DNA from: an uncultured Dokdonia sp.
GTDB taxonomy: Bacteria; Bacteroidota; Bacteroidia; Flavobacteriales; Flavobacteriaceae
Assembly (NCBI RefSeq): GCF_947492535.1
Contig: NZ_CANLNH010000001.1
Coordinates: forward strand, 124,001-188,000
Length of the DNA stretch: 64,000 nucleotides
Direction: 5' to 3'
Shown here: one piece after another, positions 46,043 through 54,263 of the stretch
How positions within the stretch are numbered: position 1 is the first letter of the stretch
How the letters are laid out: each line of letters begins with the position of its first letter
Position numbers and translations under genes: made by a program
The notes under the pieces: generated by a model
Database searches by the model: none
Seen by the model: the letters and a program-made list of their open reading frames with translations, nothing else
What the model was told of the DNA's origin: nothing

Positions 46043-47011
46043 ATGAAACTACAAACCAACATCCCATTAGAATCTGCTTCAAAACAATTTGGGTATGAAG
46101 ATAATGTGTTGTTATTAGGTTCTTGCTTTGCAGAAAACATAGGAGAGAAACTTTTGTATCATAAGTTTCAAACCATGGTTAATCCCTATGGAATTCTTTT
46201 TCATCCGCTAGCTATAGAACGTGTATTACATGATGTACATAATAACACAGGAATAGGAGAAGAAGCTATTTTTGAATTAGATGGTATATGGAAGTCTTTT
46301 GTAGCCCATAGTCAACTCAATAGTTCTTCTAGAGGTGCTTTGGTAGATAAACTTACGAAGGCTCAAGAACAACTTACAAAAGCAATTACGAAAGCCTCTC
46401 ATGTTTTTATTACGCTTGGAACTGCTTGGGTATACCAACATAAAGAGACAAATATTGCTGTGGCAAACTGTCATAAAGTACCTCAGAAAGCATTTGTAAA
46501 AGGACTATTGCCTGTAGAAGAAATTGCAGGAAGCCTTAAGAGGCAATGTACGATTATTAAAAAAATAAACCCCAAAGCTCAAGTTGTTTTTACGGTTTCT
46601 CCCGTACGACATCTTAAAGATGGTTTTGTAGAAAATACGCGAAGCAAAGCACATTTGATTTCGGCAGTACATACGGTAGTTAATGCAAATCACGCACAGT
46701 ATTTTCCCGCCTATGAATTGATGATGGATGAACTACGTGATTATCGGTTTTATGCAACAGATATGCTGCACCCTAGCCAACAAGCCATAGAGTATATTTG
46801 GGAGAGATTTCTGGAGGTATACGCGGGAGTTTATGCTGAGTCTAGTCGAAGTACGAAAGTAAAAACAACACTCAAAGAAGTGCTAGCAATCCAACAAGGA
46901 CTTTCACACCGTCCTTTTAATGTAGATAGTGAACAACATCAAGAATTTCTTCGAAAACTCAGAGTGCGTATAGCAAAACTACAGCAAGAATACCCTCATA
47001 TTGAATTTTAG
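46043..47011 (+). CDS. GSCFA-domain protein
   Basis: The 322-residue protein carries the eponymous LLLGSCFAENIGEKL motif near residues 24-38. It has an SGNH-like FTVSPVRHLKDGF near 183 and a C-terminal YATDMLHPSQQAIEYIWERF near 229-248 (putative Asp/His pair). The GSCFA family is a Bacteroidota-enriched group related to SGNH/GDSL esterases; substrates are unknown. No signal peptide is present. A DUF4230 gene follows after 55 bp. Confidence 0.92.
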   Translation: MKLQTNIPLESASKQFGYEDNVLLLGSCFAENIGEKLLYHKFQTMVNPYGILFHPLAIERVLHDVHNNTGIGEEAIFELDGIWKSFVAHSQLNSSSRGALVDKLTKAQEQLTKAITKASHVFITLGTAWVYQHKETNIAVANCHKVPQKAFVKGLLPVEEIAGSLKRQCTIIKKINPKAQVVFTVSPVRHLKDGFVENTRSKAHLISAVHTVVNANHAQYFPAYELMMDELRDYRFYATDMLHPSQQAIEYIWERFLEVYAGVYAESSRSTKVKTTLKEVLAIQQGLSHRPFNVDSEQHQEFLRKLRVRIAKLQQEYPHIEF

Positions 47012-47066
47012 TAAAACGCTATGATCGAAAAATATAGTAGATTCGTAGGACTAAGTAAACTATTCT

Positions 47067-47684
47067 ATGAATCGTAATATAGTATATGGAGTTTTTGTAG
47101 CGATACTTATTTTATTGAGTTTTCGATATTGCGAGTTTAAAGATGATGATCATCAACGTCTAGAAGAGCACTCTGCACTTATCGAGAAAACACTTAAAAA
47201 CGTCGGGAAACTTGTTGTGACAGAAGGAGAGTATGCAGAAGTGTTTACCTATGAAGACTCAAAAGAGTTTTACTTAGATATCTTAACAGCAACCAAAAAA
47301 GCACTGGTGGTTGCTAATGCAAAAGCAACGATCTCTTATGATCTAAGTAAAGTAGAAACTCAAATTGATGAGGCTACTCAAACTGTTTATATCACACGTA
47401 TCCCAGAACCAGAATTAACTATTAATCCTAATTTGGAGTATTACGATATTCAACAAGATTTATTGAATCCTTTTGAAGCCGAAGATTATAATGTGATTAA
47501 AGCTAGAGTAACAAATACGCTTAGAGAAAAAATAGAAGCTTCAAGTCTATATACCAATGCAGAAAATAGATTAATTACAGAACTTCATAAAATCTATATT
47601 TTGACTAATTCTTTAGGGTGGACATTGCAATATGATGCTACTCCAATTACAAACATTGCTGACTTCGAAAAGCTATTAGATTAA
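47067..47684 (+). CDS. DUF4230 protein
   Basis: The 205-residue protein has a N-terminal hydrophobic segment (IVYGVFVAILILLSFRYC) and a DUF4230 domain (residues about 40-205; KNVGKLVVTEGEYAEVFTYED, KALVVANAKATISYDLSKVE, VYITRIPEPELTINPNLEYYDIQQ). It is probably anchored in the inner membrane with its domain in the periplasm. Function is unknown. Its last bases overlap the convergent hydroxylase gene by 4 bp. Confidence 0.87.
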   Translation: MNRNIVYGVFVAILILLSFRYCEFKDDDHQRLEEHSALIEKTLKNVGKLVVTEGEYAEVFTYEDSKEFYLDILTATKKALVVANAKATISYDLSKVETQIDEATQTVYITRIPEPELTINPNLEYYDIQQDLLNPFEAEDYNVIKARVTNTLREKIEASSLYTNAENRLITELHKIYILTNSLGWTLQYDATPITNIADFEKLLD

Positions 47685-49501
47685 TTCTTTATTAACTCGA
47701 TACCATTTTCTATAAGATGTGCTATTTCTGGACGTGTTTCTTTGAGTGTTATGAGATGTTCTAAAACCGCTTTCGCGAAACCTGTGCTGAGCGCAGTCGA
47801 AGTAGCGGAATTATCCTCATAAACAAGTTCGTAAATTTCTAATGAAAGTAACCAGTCTGTCGGATGATGCGTTGATACATCTTTAAAAATATGTGATAAT
47901 CGTTCTTTAGAAATAGATCCAGATTCCCTACTATTTCTTACCTCTTGATATAAAGCTAATAGTTGCTCTTCTTGTTCTGAAATATCAGATTTAATAGTAG
48001 TCGTACTAATGACGTGTTCTTCAAGTTTAAATGATAAATAATCGGCAGCTCCTGCAAAAGCAGATAAGATTTCTTGTCCCAACGCCATGTCAAAATCCCC
48101 CATGTCAGGAGAAAATAAGATTTCGTCTTTATAACATACTGTGCAATCAGTAAACTGGATAAGCATGAGTTTTCCGTTAAGATTACGCATTCCTGTAACG
48201 TTAAGACCATTTACCGTAATGCCGCTTTCAAACTCAAAAGAAATAGGTTTTCCATCATAAAAATTATACGCTTGTAAATCTCTAGGCCCCATATTTTCAA
48301 TCGATAAATTAATACCTTTAAGTTTGCCTAGTGGCGATCTAAAACCATTAAGATGTCTAGCGGTACCATGACCGATGAGTTCTTTTTCGCGATAAGCCAG
48401 CGCTGTAGGACCTTCGGTTTCAAAATAGATAACATCATTATCTTCATTCTGAATCATACGTGTAAATACACCGCTCACTTGAAGTCCAGTACTTAACTCA
48501 ATAGTACCTATTTGTTTGGATTCGATTAATTTTTTGAGTCCGCGCCACCCTCCTTTACGCACTGCCATAGTACTTGCAAATTCTTCAAGTACTTTCATGA
48601 GGTAAGCGAAGTCTGGTGTTACATACAGTTGCGGTTGAGGTTTTGTAATATCAAATTCTTTATAAATAGCCTCTATAGAATACGGAAGCTTGACAACTTT
48701 GTCTGTCATGCACCACGCACTTTCTCCAATGGAAGAAAGTAATCCTGCTCCATAAATTTTTGGGTCTTCAACAGTGCCTATGAGTCCGTACTCTACGGTC
48801 CACCAGTGTAGATTACGTATCAACGCAATTTCAGAAGGTTCTACTTTTTTATGTTGAAGTTCTTCTACGTGTTTTTCTGCTTTTCTAATAGTATCGAGAT
48901 ATTCTTCTTGAGCAGGAGTAAGCGTTTCCTCTCCTTTTGGGAGGGGGCTTGGAGGAGGGCTTTCTTTTAAGATAGATAATTTACGTACGGCTTCATACAT
49001 ATCCATATCATGTGCACTTGATATCGCTTTAGCACCTATCTCACCAAAACGTCTTAAGTATTCTGCATAGTCAGGGCTTGCAATAATAGGTGCGTGTCCA
49101 GCACCTTCATGAATGATGTCAGGAGCAGGTGTATATTCAATATTTTCTAATTGACGGATGTCACTCGCAATCACAAGAACTTTATACGCTTGGAATTCCA
49201 TAAAAGCATTGGGAGGAATAAACCCATCTACAGCTACAGCTGCCCAACCTATTTCTTTAAGGATACGATTCATTCCATACATAGATGGAATCTGATCGAT
49301 AGAAATACCTGTTTGCCTAAGACCGTCTAAATAACTTTCATGAGCAACTTTTGCTAGGTAATCTACATTTTTTCGCATTACATAACGCCATACAGCTTGG
49401 TTGATAGGAGTGTACTCCTCATAATTTTGAGGCTTGATGTATTGCTTTAAATGTGGCGGCAAACGATCCAATAAAGGATTGGTTTCTATAGTAGTACTCA
49501 T
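47681..49501 (-). CDS. Aromatic amino acid hydroxylase with long C-terminal extension
   Basis: The 606-residue protein resembles pterin-dependent Phe/Tyr/Trp hydroxylases. It has iron ligands His131 and His136 in IIHEGAGHAP and Glu237 in WWTVEYGLIG, then WCMTDKVVKLPYSIEAIYKEFDITKPQPQLY. Residues after about 350 form an extension of unknown role. Two repeats have entered the gene: residues 181-191 (SPPPSPLPKGE) lie between catalytic blocks, and SATSTALSTGFAKAV near the C-terminus is encoded by a palindrome-plus-CTGAGCGCAGTCGAAG element at 47769-47807. Neither disrupts the frame. It diverges from the TetR gene of the paa operon. Likely reaction: phenylalanine to tyrosine. Confidence 0.85.
   Translation of the reverse strand: MSTTIETNPLLDRLPPHLKQYIKPQNYEEYTPINQAVWRYVMRKNVDYLAKVAHESYLDGLRQTGISIDQIPSMYGMNRILKEIGWAAVAVDGFIPPNAFMEFQAYKVLVIASDIRQLENIEYTPAPDIIHEGAGHAPIIASPDYAEYLRRFGEIGAKAISSAHDMDMYEAVRKLSILKESPPPSPLPKGEETLTPAQEEYLDTIRKAEKHVEELQHKKVEPSEIALIRNLHWWTVEYGLIGTVEDPKIYGAGLLSSIGESAWCMTDKVVKLPYSIEAIYKEFDITKPQPQLYVTPDFAYLMKVLEEFASTMAVRKGGWRGLKKLIESKQIGTIELSTGLQVSGVFTRMIQNEDNDVIYFETEGPTALAYREKELIGHGTARHLNGFRSPLGKLKGINLSIENMGPRDLQAYNFYDGKPISFEFESGITVNGLNVTGMRNLNGKLMLIQFTDCTVCYKDEILFSPDMGDFDMALGQEILSAFAGAADYLSFKLEEHVISTTTIKSDISEQEEQLLALYQEVRNSRESGSISKERLSHIFKDVSTHHPTDWLLSLEIYELVYEDNSATSTALSTGFAKAVLEHLITLKETRPEIAHLIENGIELIKN
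47769..47807. repeat. Split palindrome with CTGAGCGCAGTCGAAG insert, inside the hydroxylase gene
   Basis: CGCTTTCGCGAA is followed by ACCTGTGCTGAGCGCAGTCG and AAGTAGC. A nearly identical composite lies at 51532-51568. Confidence 0.75.
48924..48962. repeat. CTCCTTTTGGGAGGGG-type repeat within the hydroxylase gene
   Basis: The run of C/T then G (CTCTCCTTTTGGGAGGGGGC and adjoining GGAGGAGGG) encodes, on the minus strand, the Pro-rich segment at residues 181-191. It lies between two conserved catalytic blocks. Confidence 0.65.
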
Positions 49502-49672
49502 AGAATGTAAAATTAAAGACTTTAGTGGGAATTTTCACCACTCCTTTCATAGAGTTTTATGATTTCACTAAAAAGATCAACTATAGCAGGTTCTCTCCTT
49601 TGTATCTGCTTTCGTACTTGGACAAATTCAATATAAACTTCACTTGCGTGAAAGCGTACTCATTATAATAAT

Positions 49673-49690
49673 ATACGTCAATTGGCGTAT
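49673..49690. promoter_or_regulatory. Near-perfect palindrome upstream of the paa TetR gene
   Basis: ATACGTCAATTGGCGTAT is symmetric except for one position in each arm and shares the centre CAATTG with the paaE palindrome at 50352-50369. It could be an autoregulatory operator for the TetR gene or serve the divergent hydroxylase gene. The rest of 49502-49750 holds only a degenerate palindrome (49651-49661). Confidence 0.4.
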
Positions 49691-49750
49691 GTTTTCTTGT
49701 GGTTATGAGAGAAGTTTCAAGATTCTTTCATAAAGTGTATATTGCGTGTG

Positions 49751-50326
49751 ATGAAATTGAATACGCTTTCGCGAAAGCAAGAAATATACAGAACCGCTGC
49801 TAAACTTTTTAAAGAAAAAGGGTATAGCGCTGTGACGATGCGAGATCTTGCAGCGGCAGTTGGTATTAAGGCAGCTAGTCTATACAATCATATTACCTCA
49901 AAACAACAAATTCTTTCTGAAATCATTCTCGATATCGCTGAACAATTTACCGAAGGAATTGATGCTATTGTAGATCGAGATACGGATACTATTACAAAAT
50001 TAAAAGAAGTAATCGCCCAACATATCATACTCACCACAGACAATCCCTACGGAATGGCGGCACTTAATAATGATTGGATGCATTTGGAAGGAAAATTAGA
50101 TCATTACTTAGACTTACGGACGCGTTACGAAAATAAGTTTAGAAGTATCGTATTAGAAGGAAAAGAATCAGGGGAGTTAAAGGATGTAAATACAGAGATT
50201 TTGTTATATTCTATACTCACTACCTTACGCAATCTCTATCTCTGGATTCCTAAGAAAGGAGAACTCCAAAAAGACGTGCTTATAAAAGAATTAAGTGTCA
50301 CCTTATTGCAAGGTGTTGAAAAATAA
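49751..50326 (+). CDS. TetR-family regulator of the paa operon (PaaR-like)
   Basis: The 191-residue protein (ATG at 49751) has a TetR helix-turn-helix, with RTAAKLFKEKGYSAVTMRDLAAAVGIKAASLYNHITSKQQILSEI spanning about 15-60, and a helical ligand domain. A copy of the palindrome (49762-49778) lies in codons 4-10 and is read as NTLSRKQ. It ends 64 bp before paaE. In other bacteria TetR-type PaaR proteins repress paa genes until phenylacetyl-CoA binds; the same role here is inferred from position and the operator-like palindrome. Confidence 0.87.
   Translation: MKLNTLSRKQEIYRTAAKLFKEKGYSAVTMRDLAAAVGIKAASLYNHITSKQQILSEIILDIAEQFTEGIDAIVDRDTDTITKLKEVIAQHIILTTDNPYGMAALNNDWMHLEGKLDHYLDLRTRYENKFRSIVLEGKESGELKDVNTEILLYSILTTLRNLYLWIPKKGELQKDVLIKELSVTLLQGVEK
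49762..49778. repeat. Palindrome copy inside TetR gene
   Basis: TACGCTTTCGCGAAAGC falls in codons 4-10. It is read in a different frame from the AFAKA copies. Confidence 0.85.
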
Positions 50327-50340
50327 GCTTTTGTAGGTGA

Positions 50341-50372
50341 TTTGGAAATGTAACTAACAATTGTTAGTTTTG
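50341..50372 (+). promoter_or_regulatory. paa promoter with overlapping operator palindrome
   Basis: TTTG at 50341-50344 and TAGTTTTG at 50365-50372, 20 bases apart, fit the flavobacterial promoter. The perfect 18-bp palindrome AACTAACAATTGTTAGTT (50352-50369) overlaps the -7 box, so a bound repressor would block it. The TetR protein encoded just upstream is the natural candidate. Confidence 0.7.
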
Positions 50373-50390
50373 TAGTATCTAAATATCATA

Positions 50391-51464
50391 ATGGCACAAT
50401 TTCATACAATAAAAGTGAAGGATATTTATAAAGAAACTTCAGATTGCTCTGTAGTGACTTTTGATATTCCAGAAACACTTCACGATGCTTTTGATTTTCA
50501 ACAAGGACAACATCTTACTCTTAAAGCAATACTAGATGGACAAGACACGCGTAGATCATATAGTTTATGTTCCAGTCCAGTAGATAAAGAATGGAAAGTT
50601 GCAGTAAAGCAAATTCCAGGAGGTTTGTTTTCTACCTATGTAAATGAACAATTACAAGCGGGAGATATGATCGAGGTTATGGAACCTAGCGGCAAATTTG
50701 GGGTTCCAGTGTCAAAAAATGAAGCTAAGAACTATGTGGTTTTTGCAGCAGGAAGCGGAATTACTCCTATTTTATCTATGATTAAAACACATTTAGCATT
50801 GGAACCAAATGCTAAATTCAAGTTATTCTATTTAAATAGAACTGTAAAATCCATTATCTTTAAGGAAGCGATAGAGCAGTTGCGTAATCAGTATTTTGGG
50901 AGATTAGAGATTTTCTATTTCTTAACCAAAGAGCAACGCGATATAGAGTTGTTTAATGGACGCTTTACCAGCGAAAAATTACAAACACTCACTAAAACAC
51001 TAATTCCTGTTCAATCAACAGACGAGGTTTTTATTTGCGGACCTGAAGAAATGATATTTCTGATTCGTGATGAATTAATAGCTGCAGGGTTAGAAAAAGA
51101 TAAAGTCCACTATGAATTATTTGTAACAGGACTTTCTGAAGAAGATAAACAACGAACTGCAAGACTTGCAGAGCAACAAATAGAAGGCGTTGAAGTTACG
51201 ATTGTAGATGGAGGAAAAGACTTCCATTTTACAATGACAGATGAATATGATAATATTCTGGATGCAGCCTTAGGAGCAGGAGCAGATTTACCGTTTGCTT
51301 GTAAAGGCGGTGTCTGTAGTACGTGTAAATGTAAAGTAGAAGAAGGATCGGTTGAGATGAAAGTGAACTATGCTTTAGAAGAAAATGAGGTAGCTCAAAA
51401 CTTAGTGTTGAGTTGCCAAGCGGTTCCGACGTCAGAGAATGTAAAAGTGAATTTTGACGTCTAG
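50391..51464 (+). CDS. paaE: Phenylacetyl-CoA 1,2-epoxidase reductase subunit
   Basis: PaaE passes electrons from NADPH to the PaaABC epoxidase. The 357-residue protein has an FAD domain (DTRRSYSLCSSP near 50-60), an NADP domain (GSGITPILSMIKTHL near 119-133; FICGPEEMI near 218) and a plant-type [2Fe-2S] ferredoxin domain at the C-terminus (FACKGGVCSTCKCKVEEG near 302-319 and LSCQAVP near 344, giving four Cys). It is first in the operon, directly after the putative operator. Its stop is followed by a 150-bp gap filled with repeats. Confidence 0.96.
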   Translation: MAQFHTIKVKDIYKETSDCSVVTFDIPETLHDAFDFQQGQHLTLKAILDGQDTRRSYSLCSSPVDKEWKVAVKQIPGGLFSTYVNEQLQAGDMIEVMEPSGKFGVPVSKNEAKNYVVFAAGSGITPILSMIKTHLALEPNAKFKLFYLNRTVKSIIFKEAIEQLRNQYFGRLEIFYFLTKEQRDIELFNGRFTSEKLQTLTKTLIPVQSTDEVFICGPEEMIFLIRDELIAAGLEKDKVHYELFVTGLSEEDKQRTARLAEQQIEGVEVTIVDGGKDFHFTMTDEYDNILDAALGAGADLPFACKGGVCSTCKCKVEEGSVEMKVNYALEENEVAQNLVLSCQAVPTSENVKVNFDV

Positions 51465-51490
51465 TACTGACGTTATTTGAATAACATACT

Positions 51491-51534
51491 ATTCTCTCCC
51501 TCTGGGAGAGATGCCCAAAGGGCAGAGAGGGTTT
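51491..51534. repeat. CTCCCTCTGGGAGAGATGCC stem-loop repeat, copy 1
   Basis: The element contains CCCTCT against AGAGAGGG and an inner GCCC-AAA-GGGC hairpin. It differs in one base from the copy at 52591-52633. Confidence 0.75.
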
Positions 51535-51568
51535 TCGCGAAACCTGTGCTGAGCGCAGTCGAAGTAGC
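51532..51568. repeat. Split palindrome with CTGAGCGCAGTCGAAG insert before paaA
   Basis: TTTTCGCGAA, then ACCTGTGCTGAGCGCAGTCG and AAGTAGC, as in the hydroxylase gene. Confidence 0.75.
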
Positions 51569-51594
51569 AAACCATTTTTAACCTTTAAAAGATA

Positions 51595-51608
51595 CCCGCC
51601 TACGCGGG
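51595..51608 (+). repeat. Hairpin just before paaA start codon
   Basis: CCCGC-CTAC-GCGGG ends 8 bases before the ATG at 51617 and is nearly identical to the paaB leader. Confidence 0.7.
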
Positions 51609-51616
51609 CATAAATT

Positions 51617-52579
51617 ATGAGTGAAAAAGAAGTAAAAAACTTAGAAGAAATTTTTGAAGCACGTATCGCACGTGATGAAAAAATAGAGCCTAAAGATTGG
51701 ATGCCAGAGAAGTATCGTAAGACACACATCCGTCAGATTAGTCAACATGCGCATTCTGAAATTGTAGGCATGTTACCTGAAGGAAACTGGATATCTAGAG
51801 CGCCTTCATTGCGACGTAAAGTGGCATTATTAGCAAAAGTACAAGATGAAGCGGGTCACGGTCTTTATTTATACTCAGCGTGTGAAACATTAGGGATCTC
51901 CCGTAATGAATTGTACGAACAATTACACTCAGGAAAAGCAAAATATTCTTCAATATTTAATTACCCTACAGTAACATGGGCAGATATGGGAGCAATAGGA
52001 TGGCTTGTAGATGGCGCTGCGATTATCAATCAAGTGCCGTTATGTAGCACATCTTATGGACCGTATGCACGTGCGATGATTAGAGTGTGTAAAGAAGAGA
52101 GTTTTCACCAGCGTCAAGGATTTGAAATTATGCTCAAACTAGCTAATGGAACTCCTGAGCAAAAAGATATGGCACAAGATGCCTTAAATAGATGGTGGTG
52201 GCCTTCGTTAATGATGTTAGGACCAACCGATGCAGAATCTGTGCATACCGCACAATCTATGAAGTGGAAACTAAAGCGTAAAACCAATGATGAGTTACGT
52301 CAGCAGTTTATAGATCAAACCGTACCACAAGCAGATTTATTAGGACTCACTATTCCGGATCCAGATTTAAAATGGAATGAAGAAACTGGTCATTATGATT
52401 TTGGAGAAATAGATTGGGATGAATTCTGGCAAGTTGTAAAAGGATATGGTCCTTCTAATAAAAAACGTATGAAAGATAGAGTTGGCGCTTGGGAAGAAGG
52501 AACATGGGTGCGAGATGCTGCCATGGCATATGCTGAGAAGAAGGAGAAGCGTAAAAACGATATTAAAAGAGCTATCTAG
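51617..52579 (+). CDS. paaA: Phenylacetyl-CoA epoxidase catalytic subunit
   Basis: PaaA is the di-iron subunit that inserts oxygen into the aromatic ring of phenylacetyl-CoA. The 320-residue helical protein has metal-binding segments with carboxylates and His ([20 protein letters not shown] near 74-93, and [16 protein letters not shown] near 158-173), typical of bacterial multicomponent monooxygenases. Length matches the family. The upstream region contains repeat elements and a hairpin directly before the start codon. Confidence 0.97.
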   Translation: MSEKEVKNLEEIFEARIARDEKIEPKDWMPEKYRKTHIRQISQHAHSEIVGMLPEGNWISRAPSLRRKVALLAKVQDEAGHGLYLYSACETLGISRNELYEQLHSGKAKYSSIFNYPTVTWADMGAIGWLVDGAAIINQVPLCSTSYGPYARAMIRVCKEESFHQRQGFEIMLKLANGTPEQKDMAQDALNRWWWPSLMMLGPTDAESVHTAQSMKWKLKRKTNDELRQQFIDQTVPQADLLGLTIPDPDLKWNEETGHYDFGEIDWDEFWQVVKGYGPSNKKRMKDRVGAWEEGTWVRDAAMAYAEKKEKRKNDIKRAI

Positions 52580-52590
52580 ATAATAATGAT

Positions 52591-52633
52591 ATTCTTTCCC
52601 TCTGGGAGAGATGCCCAAAGGGCAGAGAGGGTT
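52591..52633. repeat. CTCCCTCTGGGAGAGATGCC stem-loop repeat, copy 2
   Basis: Nearly identical to the copy at 51491-51534; here the CTGAGCG part is missing. Confidence 0.75.
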
Positions 52634-52668
52634 TGTTAACATAAAACCTCTTCAAAATTTAAAAGATA

Positions 52669-52682
52669 CCCGCCTATGCGGG
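52669..52682 (+). repeat. Hairpin just before paaB start codon
   Basis: CCCGC-CTAT-GCGGG ends 8 bases before the ATG at 52691, with the same flanks (AAAAGATA, CATxAATT) as before paaA. Confidence 0.7.
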
Positions 52683-52690
52683 CATGAATT

Positions 52691-52978
52691 ATGTCACAAA
52701 ACAATTGGCCCCTTTGGGAAGTATTCGTACGAAGTAAAAACGGATTAGAACATAGACATTTTGGAAGCCTTCATGCTGCCGATGCAGAAATGGCATTAGA
52801 AAATGCGAGAGATGTATATACACGTCGTAGTGAAGGTGTGAGTATTTGGGTCGTAGAAAGTAGTAATATCACTGCGAGTAATCCAGAGAATAACGGAGAG
52901 TTATTTGAACCTGCAGCTGATAAAGTATACCGTCACCCTACATTTTATGATTTACCTGATGAGGTGAAGCATATGTAG
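52691..52978 (+). CDS. paaB: Phenylacetyl-CoA epoxidase subunit B
   Basis: The 95-residue small subunit stabilises the epoxidase complex. Recognisable blocks are WPLWEVFVRSKNGLEHRHFGSLHAADAEMALENARDVYTRR (about 6-46) and GVSIWVVESSNITASNPEN (about 49-67). It lies between paaA and an S23-type gene. Length is normal. Confidence 0.96.
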   Translation: MSQNNWPLWEVFVRSKNGLEHRHFGSLHAADAEMALENARDVYTRRSEGVSIWVVESSNITASNPENNGELFEPAADKVYRHPTFYDLPDEVKHM

Positions 52979-52981
52979 CAG

Positions 52982-53417
52982 GAAGAAATCGAAGCTGAAA
53001 TCGAAATCTAAATTGAAAAACAAATGAGCAAATATAATTTGGATAATCGATTTGAAGATTTTGCAGCTTCAGTAATAGTTCTTTTTGATAAGCAACCAGT
53101 ATCTTTTGCAGCAGATTATTTAGCTAAACAATTGATTCGGTCGGCTTGTTCTTCGGCTCTCAATTTTGGAGAGTTTGAGGGAGCAAGATCAAATAGGGAC
53201 AAAGCAAATAAACTCAGAATAGCCTTAAAGGAACTTCGTGAGTCTCTTAGGAATTTAAATATTCAGTTAAAAAGTGAAATTTTGAAGTCTGAAAATATAG
53301 AGAGTATAAGGAAAGAAAATGATGAGCTTATTAGGATTTTGGTTACGCTTCTAAAAAAATATGAATGATTAATAATGGATTCGATTTCGTTTTCGATTTC
53401 GTTTTCGATTTCAAAAA
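52982..53417. mobile_element. S23-gene element 1: inverted arms around a four-helix-bundle gene
   Basis: The left arm (52982-53020; GAAATCGAAGCTGAAATCGA then AATCTAAATTGAAAAA) is an imperfect inverted copy of the right arm (53379-53417; repeated TTCGATTTCGTTT, ending TTTCAAAAA). Between them is only the S23 gene. It may be a non-autonomous element; no transposase is present and target-site duplications were not identified. Confidence 0.55.
53024..53368 (+). CDS. Four-helix-bundle (S23, rRNA-intervening-sequence) protein, copy 1
   Basis: The 114-residue helical protein fits the S23 family encoded in 23S rRNA intervening sequences. It shows LAKQLIRSACSSALNFGEFEGARSNRDKANKLRIALKELRESLRNL near residues 29-75, and a last helix. 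The family is structurally related to Avd of diversity-generating retroelements and is suspected to bind nucleic acid. Here it lies between paaB and paaC and not in rRNA, bounded by inverted repeats. It has no expected link to phenylacetate degradation. Confidence 0.85.
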   Translation: MSKYNLDNRFEDFAASVIVLFDKQPVSFAADYLAKQLIRSACSSALNFGEFEGARSNRDKANKLRIALKELRESLRNLNIQLKSEILKSENIESIRKENDELIRILVTLLKKYE

Positions 53418-54173
53418 ATGAACAATAATTTATACAATTACATCCTAGGTATCGCAGACAACAGTCTTATCCTTGGACAGCGTCTAGGAGAATTATGTGG
53501 TCACGGACCAAGCCTAGAGACTGATATTGCAGGAACAAATATCTCATTGGATTTATTTGGTCAGGTACGTAGTTATTTTCAATATGCTGCTCAAGTAAGT
53601 GGCGATGATGCAGCTACAGAAGATACAATTGCTTTCTTGCGATTGGAGCGTCACTATAAAAATGTACTCTTAGTAGAACAGCCTAATACAGATTTTGGAT
53701 ATGTGATCGTACGTCAATTTCTTTTTGATGCCTATCATTTATTATTCCTAAAAGAATTAGAAAAAAGTACGGATGAAACACTCGCTGCAATAGCTAAAAA
53801 ATCTGTAAAAGAAGTCAGCTATCACTGGCGCTTCTCTTCCGATTGGATTAGAAGATTGGGCGATGGAACGCAAGAAAGTCATGAGCGTGTACAAGAAGCA
53901 GTAACCGATTTATGGATGTATACCGATGAATTATTTCATCAAACAGAAGCAGACCAAGCAATGATTTCAGAAGGAATTGGCGTAGATACGTCAAAACTGA
54001 AAGAGGTCTATTACAAAATGGTTTCAGATGTTTTAGAAGAAGCGACTTTAGAAGTTCCTGAAGGTAAATACTTCCATAAAGGAGGAAAGCAAGGAATTCA
54101 TTCAGAACATATGGGATATATCCTTTCTGATATGCAATATATGCAACGTACCTATCCTAATATGGAATGGTAG
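53418..54173 (+). CDS. paaC: Phenylacetyl-CoA epoxidase structural subunit
   Basis: PaaC is the non-catalytic, ferritin-like partner of PaaA. The 251-residue protein shows DNSLILGQRLGELCGHGPSLETDIAGTNISLDLFGQ near 14-49 and an RLGDGTQESHERVQ block near 146-159. The right arm of the S23 element abuts its ATG, so its ribosome-binding region is made of repeat sequence. Normal length. Confidence 0.96.
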   Translation: MNNNLYNYILGIADNSLILGQRLGELCGHGPSLETDIAGTNISLDLFGQVRSYFQYAAQVSGDDAATEDTIAFLRLERHYKNVLLVEQPNTDFGYVIVRQFLFDAYHLLFLKELEKSTDETLAAIAKKSVKEVSYHWRFSSDWIRRLGDGTQESHERVQEAVTDLWMYTDELFHQTEADQAMISEGIGVDTSKLKEVYYKMVSDVLEEATLEVPEGKYFHKGGKQGIHSEHMGYILSDMQYMQRTYPNMEW

Positions 54174-54180
54174 AATGATG

Positions 54181-54263
54181 AACGATTGTGGATTTCTGAT
54201 ATAAGATTGTAGAATTAAAAAGTTCAAAAATCAAAAATCAAAAATCGCTAATCTCCAATCAAA
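54181..54263. repeat. Apparent empty S23-element arms before paaD
   Basis: ACGATTGTGGATT...AGATTG (left-arm type, compare 57483-57530) is directly joined to CAAAAATCAAAAATCAAAAATC...AATCTCCAATC. The outer parts GATTGTGGATT and AATCTCCAATC are inverted repeats (9 of 11). No gene lies between. Confidence 0.55.
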
